Positions 56,297-64,000 of a stretch of 64,000 nt of DNA are shown here, in pieces (the first letter of the stretch is position 1; every line of letters begins with the position of its first letter). The notes beneath the pieces are model-generated. The model was not told the origin of the DNA, made no database searches, and saw nothing but the letters and a program-made list of their open reading frames with translations. The DNA lies in contig JBAOKB010000154.1 of the NCBI GenBank assembly GCA_037044905.1, positions 186,001-250,000 of the forward strand. The letters run 5' to 3'. The stretch is from Hortaea werneckii. Lineage: Eukaryota; Ascomycota; Dothideomycetes; Mycosphaerellales; Teratosphaeriaceae. A program made the translations under genes and the position numbers.

Positions 56297-57751
56297 TTAG
56301 TCGACCTCAACTTGCCATGATCGCCATATTGCTGGCAATCGATCTCGAGCCTCCTTGCTGAGGCACATGCCGCCATCCAGCGGCTTTAGCTCATCGCTAC
56401 CTGCTAAGCTCAAGGCCGCAAGACCGAGGTAGCTATGATACAAGTCAGGAAGGTCACCAGGGAACTTCCCAAAGCCGCCAAGCACTCCATGCTGCGTCTT
56501 TCCCAGCAGGTACCGCCTGATGGCCGACTGATCGCACAATGATGGCGCTTTCAGAATGTGAAGGGAAGCCCCGGCCCAGAAGGCATAGCACGTATCCGCG
56601 ACTTTATTCGTGCGGCCGTTCATCCCCGGCTCCATCGACAAGGAGATCGAATATGGAGCCGCCCACCGTTTTCTCTGGGCTTTGCTTCGCTGGTAGCCCA
56701 TCTGGTGACATTGCCCCTTTCGTGATGTGTTTGCCCTCCGCGTGCTGATGATCGGGAGCAGCCTCGGAAGTGTGGAAATCAGTATCCAGCTCTGCGTCTG
56801 GGTCTGTGAGTTCTGTTTGTCGCCACACGAGCCAGTCTAATACTCTTAGAGGGTCGACGGGTGCGCGAGGCGATCCAGAATCATGACTATCAGGCCTGTT
56901 GAGGCGGCCGATCAGTGCTAGTGCCCCAAGTGAGCAGAACGTGTATCCTGCTTGCGGTTCGTGAAAAGGCTCATCTGCTATGCCTCCGTCAAAGGACTAG
57001 GTGATATCATTAGCGGCTGTAAGAGTCGATAATGTTATGTAATATATCGCCAGGGTACCTACCTCAGACATCTGTACACACTTAACAAACCCGTCCAAAT
57101 CAATATCATCTATCGTCTCGCCATCAATCGTTATTGGCCCTAGAGTACGCCCTCGCAAGATATGTCGTATGCCTGCAGCACAGAATCCTAACCGGGAATC
57201 GCTTCCACCCTGATCTGGCCTTTGACGAGGGTTTCACCGAACGAGCCATCAGGCCGCTGCATGCGTTGCAGCCATTTCAGACAGTCTTTCCGTTGAACTC
57301 GACTCAAATCATCGCCGTATATCAGGAGCGTGGCCAAAGCGAAATAGGTTCCAGGAATATTTGCAGGATCGTAGGGCGCATTGCTTTCATTGCTTAGCTC
57401 TCCGAAGTCGGTTCCAGGCCACATGCGAAATCCGCCATTGGGATGTTGGCAGCGGTAGACCCAATTGATATGGTCTTGTCGCTCCTGCTCACTTGGTACT
57501 GTCTTCAAGGCGCCAAGGAGGTCGAGAGCCGAAATGATGAAATAGGCCAGGTACATGCGATTGCTGTCATTGCCTGTGTACTGATGTGGCAAGAACGTCT
57601 TTAGACATCGCGTCCAATATTTGATATGCCGGGCCTGCGTTCTGGTCAGCAAAGGGAAACGGGGTTTCCAAACGTTTTTTATTCTGCGCCGCATACGAAC
57701 CTTATCCAGGTGCGGTTGGACCAGGCTGTCATCTTTGCTTAGTATCGCCAT
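56297..57751 (-). CDS. CDC43: Geranylgeranyltransferase type I beta subunit, two frameshifts
   Basis: Exons 57701-57751, 57063-57634 and 56297-56996; introns 57635-57700 (GTTCGT..CGCAG with GCTGAC branch) and 56997-57062 (GTAGGT..CCTAG). 440 aa after correcting two breaks. Landmarks: ARHIKYWTRCLKTFLPHQYT, HPNGGFRMWPG, QRPDGSFGETLV, LGFCAAGIRHILRG, GYTFCSLGALALIGRL, NGRTNKVADTCYAFW and GGFGKFPGDLPDLYHSYLGL, the zinc and lipid pocket signatures of the family. Role: adds geranylgeranyl to CaaL proteins such as Rho GTPases, with the Ram2 alpha subunit. Break 1, 57205-57218: one base missing between VKGQI and EGGSDSRL. Break 2, 56619-56632: one extra base in a GGGG run before MNGRTNK. Exon lengths (3n+2 and 3n+1) agree. 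Confidence 0.9.
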
Positions 57752-58153
57752 GCCGGCGGTATGAATTCAAGGGAGAATCTGGTGATGCCCATCTGAGCCG
57801 CTCATTCAAAGGATGCTTGTGTCCTGCATTTCCTCCCGTGGTACGTCCTCTCGTCCTCTGTCCATGACCATCGCGAATCCCACAAGTTTGGAAGACGCAT
57901 GTGGCAACGGGTGGGCGTGTCTCCGCTCTGCCAATCAAATTTCGGAGACTGCTCGGCTCCGAATTGGGGGCGCATGTTTCGACATCAGGTACCTCGCCTT
58001 TTCCAGTGTAGCGTTCACATGACCGTTGCGTTCTTTCAAACCAGACGTATCGATTCGGCGTCGAGGATAATTTGACAGACTGGGCAAGGTGTTGAGTGTT
58101 CGCAATCGAGTGGCGCATATCACATTGAACCCGCTCTTCCCCTCACTTCCATC
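57752..58153. promoter_or_regulatory. Bidirectional promoter CDC43 / BEM46-like gene
   Basis: 402 bp between divergent ATGs at 57751 and 58154. Pyrimidine-rich before 58154 (CTCTTCCCCTCACTTCC). No TATA-like sequence close to either start. Confidence 0.45.
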
Positions 58154-59145
58154 ATGGCTGCTGCAATTTGGTCCCTTGCAAGATATCCGTTCTATCTTGG
58201 CTCTGGCCTGGTAGCATTAGCAGGCAGTGGCTTGTATTGGTATCAAAAGTATGGACCGAACATGACTTGATTCCGAGAGTTGTACTCACAAGCGCAGCGA
58301 AATCATCTATCCACGCGCCATCCCCCCTGGTGCTCGAACTGAAGTACCGCGACCACCTCAGTTCGGCATAGAGAACTACGAAGAACTCTCCCTCCCTACT
58401 CCGGATGGCGAAACGATCAGCGGTTTCTTAGTCAAACCGGACAACCCATCACATGCGCGGCCAGTCACGATCCTCTCATTTCACGGCAACGCAGGCAATG
58501 TCGGTCACCGTTTACCCATTGCGAAGCTACTTGCGAATGACCTGCATTGCAATGCGCTGATGCTGGAGTATCGCGGCTACGGACTATCTACTGGCACTCC
58601 AAATGAAAAGGGTCTCGCCATCGATGCTCAGACTGGCCTCGACTTCATCCGCTCTCGACAGGATCTGAAGGGCAATAAGATTGTTGTCTACGGCCAGAGC
58701 TTGGGCGGCGCAGTCAGCATTGACCTTGTAGCGAAGAACAAAGGGACTGGCGACATTAAAGGCTTGATTCTGGAAAACACTTTCCTAAGCATCGCCAAAA
58801 TGATACCGGCAGTGATGCCAATGGCGAAGTATCTAACGCCACTCTGTCATGAGCAGTGGAAGAGCGAAGACATGATTGGACAAGTCACTGACATTCCGAT
58901 TTTGCTTTTGAGTGGGCTGAAAGATGAGATTGTACCGTAAGTGGCAACCTATTAAAGGAAGCTTGAAATTACGCTAAATTCGCGATAGGCCTTCGCATAT
59001 GAAGCAACTATTTAGACTTTGCAGGGCAAAGACCGTCATCTGGAAAGAGCTACCGAATGGCGACCATAATAACTCGGTGGCTGAGCCCGGCTACTTCAAT
59101 CACATCGATGACTTCATCGCCAAACATGTCATGTCTCAGTCATGA
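58154..59145 (+). CDS. BEM46/ABHD13-like alpha/beta hydrolase
   Basis: Exons 58154-58248, 58298-58936 and 58989-59145 (296 aa); introns of 49 and 52 bp with GTATGG and GTAAGT donors. N-terminal hydrophobic helix (YLGSGLVALAGSGLYWY) acts as a membrane anchor. Hydrolase core: LSFHGNAGNVGHRL, MLEYRGYGLSTGTP, nucleophile elbow GQSLGG, acid in LLSGLKDEIVP and base in LPNGDHNNS. Family: BEM46 proteins localise to ER/plasma membrane and eisosome-like sites and affect polarity and ascospore germination; enzymatic substrate unknown. No frame break. Confidence 0.92.
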
Positions 59146-59785
59146 CCAGCCGGAAGAGTCCTGTCCGACCAACGCACGCATGTCCCAGCAGTGACAAGGC
59201 TCTCGAAGCTGTGAGGAGTGCGTCTGCGTGGCGATCTCTGAAAGCAGCCTCTAGAAGCCATCGTTCAGTTGCCGATAAAGGGTGCTCGAGGTACAGGAAC
59301 TAACTGCTGTCTTTCTTTGCGCCACAACCTGACCGTGTTGCCGCCGAGAGACAAGCCCGATGAGGCGAGAGTCTTGCCGGGAAAGACACTGGGCAGCATG
59401 CCACCACTGTCGCAAGAAGTCGTATGTTCAAGATCCTGATGTCTCTTTTTGCAGTGCATGTATTCCTAGGCTATAAATCAGAGCCTTCCGACTTCACCAA
59501 GGAAGGCAGGGCAAGGAATAGACGCACCGAAGGACTGGAGTGAGTGATGGACGTTTCTCCTGAGGCGGAGGCTCGTAGCATAGGCACTTCGGCAAGATCG
59601 AGGTGGTAAGCCAAGGACAAGCGCTGAAAGCAGAAGCTGTGTCTGCTCCGCTCTGCTAGGTCAGGCTTACACCGTTGCGTAGTGATGCATAGATAGTTGC
59701 AAGTCAACACTGCATGGACGGCAGTGCATCTTTTACTGCTGATCTTGTTCTCTTTCTTTTCAACTTCATCCTCGTTACCCTCCGA
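59146..59785. other. Intergenic region between convergent genes
   Basis: 3' flanks of the BEM46-like gene and the NTF2-like gene. Nothing supportable; short frames on both strands lack domains. Confidence 0.45.
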
Positions 59786-60295
59786 TCACACCACAAAACG
59801 GAACGTCTGACTCTGTATCAACCATCTTCTCCCAGAATCCTGCTTTCCTGTGCCCTTGCCCCCAGTCTCTTCCCGGTTTGGTACAAGGACCATGCTATCG
59901 CTGAACCCCCTTAGCGGACCCTCCTTTCGCTCAACGAGCCGCACCGACCCAGAAACTTGCACCACCAGACTCATATTCCTCTCGGCATCTCTCTTGTTCT
60001 TGCTGCTCCCTGCCATGCTCGGGTTAAGCACATGCACATTCACTGACTGAGCGTCGAAGTGCGTGTATGGCATCTGCTTCTCCCAGCGATCCTGAAAAGC
60101 TGCAGCGTCCGGGATATGTTCGCCGTTGTAAGCAATGTTTGGAAGTCCGCGACCATTTCCCAGGGTGCTGGTGGGGACATAGAAGGATGCTATACTATTG
60201 CGTGCACCGTCGAGAGCGCTGTAATATGCGTCGACAAACTGTTCAGCAGCCTCTGTGGAGACGCGCGTGAAGTCTGTTTCTGTCAGTGTCGCCAT
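59786..60295 (-). CDS. NTF2-like protein (Nxt1/Mtr2 type)
   Basis: Single exon, 169 aa. NTF2 fold signature: TEAAEQFVDAYYSALDGARN, SFYVPTSTLGNGRGLPNIAY, then FQDRWEKQMPYTHFDAQSVN and a C-terminal strand RWLIQSQTFRFVV. Length and the insertion before the last strand fit the Mex67-partner subclass (Mtr2/Nxt1) rather than Ran-binding NTF2, so a role in mRNA export is likely (inference from family). Divergent from the L38 gene. Confidence 0.82.
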   Translation of the reverse strand: MATLTETDFTRVSTEAAEQFVDAYYSALDGARNSIASFYVPTSTLGNGRGLPNIAYNGEHIPDAAAFQDRWEKQMPYTHFDAQSVNVHVLNPSMAGSSKNKRDAERNMSLVVQVSGSVRLVERKEGPLRGFSDSMVLVPNREETGGKGTGKQDSGRRWLIQSQTFRFVV

Positions 60296-60549
60296 GATCG
60301 CTATCGGTGTAGTAATTGATCGTGGGTAACACAGTCACAAAGGAAAGAGGACGCCGACGCGCGCTGGTGTCGGCTTGAACGGACATTGATTGATCGAGCT
60401 GCCGAGTTTGCCAAGATTTCACGACGGATGGGCCCGCAGAACCGACTCGCGCACCAAAATGTGAATTCGGCAGACTTCTTCCCATTCGGCTCAGCGACGA
60501 CGAAAGATACTAACGACCACCCGCCGAACAGCTCGACCAGTCGCCCATC
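60296..60549. promoter_or_regulatory. Bidirectional promoter NTF2-like / RPL38
   Basis: 254 bp between ATGs at 60295 and 60550. No clear TATA box; the RPL38 side has a short GACGACGAAAG segment and pyrimidines just before the ATG. Confidence 0.45.
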
Positions 60550-61012
60550 ATGCCTAAGGAAGTCAGCGACATCAAGTCCTTCATTGAGATCTGCCGCAGA
60601 AAGGATGCCTCCTGTACGTACTTCCCCCGATCAGCGGCACTATACACAAGAGACGACATCGATGGGACGGAAGACATTGGACAGGGCACAGCGGATTGCT
60701 GGGGAAATATGGAGTGCATAAGTGCTGACATTCTGTTTCTCTATAGCTGCGCGCATCAAGAAGAACCGTGTTTCCGGCCAGACCAAGTTCAAGGTCCGCT
60801 GCAAGAGCTACCTCTACACCCTCGTCCTCAAGGACTCCGACAAGGCCGAGAAGCTGAGGCAGTCGCTCCCGCCAGGTAAGCATGACCGCTGATGATCTGC
60901 TACGTACGGGTAGAGGCGGAAGCAGTTGTGCTGACTCGCAATGACAGGTCTCACCATCACCGAGACCCCGAAGAAGAACGCCCGCGGCAAGCGCGTCGCC
61001 AACTCCTCTTAA
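60550..61012 (+). CDS. RPL38: 60S ribosomal protein eL38
   Basis: Exons 60550-60613, 60747-60875 and 60948-61012; 85 aa. Sequence MPKEVSDIKSFIEICRRKDA, SSARIKKNRVSGQTKFKVR, LYTLVLKDSDKAEKLRQSLP, then LTITETPKK is unmistakable L38; a short GKRVANSS tail follows. Introns 60614-60746 and 60876-60947 have GTACGT and GTAAGC donors; the first intron, near the start, is long (133 bp), as is common in fungal ribosomal-protein genes. Confidence 0.97.
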
Positions 61013-61323
61013 GCGTCGAGCGTTACGATAGAGATATCATCAACATGAGGTAGTCCTGCACGGAGTTCGGCGGTGATACCATGACATGGGCATGACAATT
61101 TACAATGGCCTTCAGGGGCAAAAGGCTACATTCCTGCGTAAAGCGCACATTTGCTCCATCAATCAAACATTTACGCGCACCTCACTCTAGCGCGCATATC
61201 GATGTCAGGAAGAGGCACGACTGGCATCATTTCACTTTTCATTCATGTCTGCATGACGTGGCTATGTCTCGTGGTGTTACTAATCTGACGCTTGATCGTG
61301 CTCGACAAGTCTACACAGACCGC
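61013..61323. other. Intergenic region between convergent genes
   Basis: 3' flanks of RPL38 and the carboxylesterase. Nothing recognised. Confidence 0.45.
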
Positions 61324-63498
61324 TTAAGAACCTCCGTCGAGGTAGTAGCTGATGGAGTAGTTCAAGAAAGCGCACTGAGGCATGTCTGGGAACTCCACAG
61401 TGGGTGCTGGGAAGTTCAGCACTTTGCTCGGACCATTCTCACCGTGGACAGGCAGCCATGGGCCGCTCTCCTTGACGCCGGCGGTCTCCTGTGTATTTTG
61501 TTAGCTGATGACCTGCAGTGCCTTGAACTTTACTTACAGTCACGTAGCCCCTGACAATCAAGTACGAAAGTGGAGGGTTCGGGTCCCGAGTCCTCGTGAA
61601 AGCGGCAAAGTAGCCAGAGATGAGCTGGTTGGCGTAGAGGTCATTCGCATCTCGCAGAGGGCTTTGGTTGCCGTATGTGAAACCCACGTCAGCTCCGTGC
61701 AAACGGAAGTAGGGCAGGTTCGGGTTGCCGTAAGGGTAGCCTGGAGTGACTGGGCCATTGCTGAGACCACTGGCACCTAGGTTGTCAGGGTCGTAGCCTC
61801 CGTAGGTGCGATCGAAGGTATAGTAGTACGCCTTCGGGAATGCTCCAGTCTCTACTCCGGCATAGACAGTGGCCTCGTCGATGCAGCGGAAAGTGTTGTC
61901 GGTCTTCACACGCTGTGTAACGTTGAAGCTGTCGAGAGTGAGGTTACCCGTGTTGTAGATCGGGAAGAGGCCAGAGTCGATAATGGACTGCGCGTAGTAT
62001 TCGGAGATGCCCAGCCCAATCTCGGAGGCCTTGCGATTCAGATGTCACGTTGACGTCGGGGAAGTTGGAGAATGAGGCGCCATCATTGTCTGTCGTGCCA
62101 AAGATGACCGGCACATGCGCCGTGCTGCCATTCTTGGTCGACACAATCAATTGCTCCGTGGTGATGATATCTCCGTCCTGTACAATATAGCGTGCTACCG
62201 TCGATAGACCGACCAGCGTGTCTGCTGGCACTGTCTTCAAGCAAGCGATCTGTGCGTCAAGACTGGTCTGGTTGCAGCCTGCCTCGCTGAAAATTTGCTG
62301 ACCAGCACGGTCATACGACTCTTCGATGGTCAGGTATGAGCTGTATTCCGTGCCGTAATTTCCCATCCAGACCAAGGTCTACACCGCCGCCCAGGTTGCT
62401 CTGGGCCACTGCGCCAGCGAACAGATTCTCCTCGATCGCAGGCGGCGAGGCAAGGAGTGCACGAACAGAAGCTGCGCCTGCTGAACCTCCAATGATGGTA
62501 ATCTGGTCAGGGTCGCCTCCAAAGTTGGCAATGTTTTGCTTCGCCCAGCGAAGAGCTGTGATTTGATCACCGATGCCATAGTTTCCGTTGATATCCGTTC
62601 CTGGGATCGCGAGGAAGCCTAAGGTGCTGAGACGGTAGTTGATTTCGACGCTGACAATGTCCTCTCGGGAAGCAAAGTTGCCTCCGTCCATTCCGCCGCT
62701 GGCACCCGAGCCTCCGGTGAATCCACCGCCATGGATACTAAACAGAACGGGCTTCAGGCCTTTCTTTGAACCAGCCTTGGGGATGAAAGGGGTTTGAATG
62801 TTCAAGAAGAGACAATCCTCTCCACTGTTATCATCGAAATTCTGTGCACAGTCCTGGCTGTAGCTTGTAGCCTGTATGGTTTGGCCTGTCTGGTTGTAAA
62901 GCGTGGAGTACTCAAAGCGAGCTGGCGGCGTCGCGTAAGGGATACCAAGGAAACGGAACGACTTCTGGTTTCTGAAGCCGACATAGTTGTTGCCAGTTGA
63001 TGCTATCGTCAGCTCAGTCGAGGCGTTCGCCGCAGCGCTGGTGAGTGCACTGGAGGTGCTCGATTGTGTACAGAGTACGGGAAGCCGCCTGTGGCCACGG
63101 GCCTTTTTATGATATTTTAGAGTACCAAAGACGGTCGGAGACACGACAGCATCCTCTATGAGGAACTGCTGGAACGGATGGTATCTGCCACTGTACTCCA
63201 GATAGGCAAGCTGGTGGAAGAAGTCCGAGCTATGATCCTCGAGAGCGGCCTGGGAAAGAAGAGATTCTCCAATGTTTGAGCAAGCAGCGGCCGCGTTGCT
63301 TGCTGTCATAGGGTCAAGCAGAATAGCACCGATATGGTTCGCATCATCAGACGAATTGAGATTGTTCTGATAAAGCAGCGTAAGAGATGTTTTGGCATTA
63401 GACACGCTGGCCTCCCCTCTCGAATCAATCAATGGGGATGCCGAGACTGCTGTTGCCAGCAGGCCAGCAGCCAACGCTCCTGTGGTCGAGCCAAGCAT
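61324..63498 (-). CDS. Secreted type-B carboxylesterase/lipase, two frameshifts
   Basis: Exons 61538-63498 and 61324-61488; intron 61489-61537 (GTAAGT..ACACAG). About 707 aa after skipping two extra bases. Signal peptide from the chosen ATG: MLGSTTGALAAGLLATAVSA. An N-terminal region of some 160 residues has no domain I recognise. Esterase core: FLGIPYATPPARFE, EDCLFLNIQTP (family signature), oxyanion HGGGFTGGSG, nucleophile GGSAGAASV, acid region FGTTDNDGASF and catalytic His in RLHGADVGFTYGN. The last exon adds ETAGVKESGPWLPVHGENGP. Break 1, 62353-62366: an extra G in GATGGGAAAT (DGNYGTEYS). Break 2, 62027-62043: an extra base between NVTSE and RKASEIGLG. Substrate unknown; extracellular ester hydrolysis is likely. 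Confidence 0.9.
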
Positions 63499-64000
63499 GG
63501 TGATCGGTAGACAAGAGGGTTGAAGCGGTAGCGAGGTGGTACCTACCAAGACTCAATGCCAGCTACCTTTATATTCCCGGTTATTTTCATACCTGAAAAC
63601 CTGCTAACATCATGACCGGCTTGTTCGAGCCGTGCTCATGCACTTCCCCATCTTCTCCAATTAAGCCACACTTTCAATCTGGGGCTTCCTTTCCGCCGTG
63701 AAGGTGCAATTATTACTACTGCAGAAAGTCGGCATGTAGACCGCGCGCCATGATTTTAGCCGGTGCTTGGGTGTCATTCTGATTCTACCGGCATGGCTTT
63801 AGCCAGGAAGCTTTTGAGCCGCGGGCTGATATCCTCGGTTCTCCATCGCCGTCGCGTGGCTCATACAGCATCAGGTATGCCTCCACTACTGCACTAGATC
63901 TGTACGATTGAATGCAGGCGGAAATCGTTGTGAGGAGACAAGGTAGATGGCGAAGACTGGGGACCCCGTACGGAGGCAGTCTCCGCTTCTTCGGAAACGA
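63499..64000. other. Upstream region of carboxylesterase
   Basis: Presumed promoter of the esterase (CTTTATATTCC near 63570 on the plus strand gives a TATA-like word about 75 bp upstream of the ATG on the minus strand). No gene seen to the window end. Confidence 0.4.

Overview
This window is nuclear DNA of a filamentous ascomycete (Pezizomycotina; Dothideomycetes is my best guess from gene style, not proven). Genes lie on both strands, and most introns are short (46-80 bp) with GT..AG ends and a CTRAC-like branch site. The gene content is typically fungal: the peroxisome factor Pex1, an eisosome protein, the NuA4 scaffold Eaf1/Vid21, COMPASS Set1, a synaptojanin-type phosphatase, recyclin-1, a GH54 arabinofuranosidase and a secreted carboxylesterase. 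Apart from the clipped first gene, all models were built by hand from splice sites and reading frames.

Layout. 1-0.8 kb: 3' end of a GH54 arabinofuranosidase. 0.8-2.1 kb: no gene, degenerate repeats. 2.1-7.2 kb: an unknown Lys-tailed protein, a Prp43-like DEAH helicase with an in-frame TAG, and a CCCH zinc-finger protein. 7.2-12.4 kb: accessory, gene-poor stretch with about 2 kb of nested minisatellites and two gene relics arranged head to head. 12.4-21.6 kb: PTR2 peptide transporter, PEX1, a TatD hydrolase and a short two-exon gene. 22.5-36 kb: EIS1, a tyrosine phosphatase, lumazine synthase, SET1 and MAK11. 36-47.3 kb: EAF1/VID21, PCH2, a DUF3431 protein, another zinc-finger relic, a PAP2 lipid phosphatase and two uncharacterised genes. 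47.4-64 kb: inositol 5-phosphatase, an Arg/Pro-rich protein, recyclin-1, CDC43, a BEM46-like hydrolase, an NTF2-like protein, ribosomal protein L38 and a type-B carboxylesterase.

The genes do not form one pathway. Three touch chromatin (SET1, EAF1, and PCH2 on meiotic chromosomes), three touch membrane or phosphoinositide traffic (5-phosphatase, recyclin-1, eisosome), and CDC43 prenylates small GTPases.

Two things stand out. First, a small duplicated locus: the zinc-finger gene (6269-7180) and the unknown gene (2152-3012) both have decayed copies around 11 kb, placed head to head, and the zinc-finger 5' end has a third copy at 44.3-44.6 kb. All copies carry the same promoter-like motif, and that motif also flanks the helicase on both sides. 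Second, nine conserved genes downstream of 23 kb carry single-base frameshifts (about eleven events), and the helicase has an in-frame TAG. Raw-sequence indel error is the simplest explanation for the frameshifts, but gene decay in one copy of a duplicated genome cannot be excluded from sequence alone.
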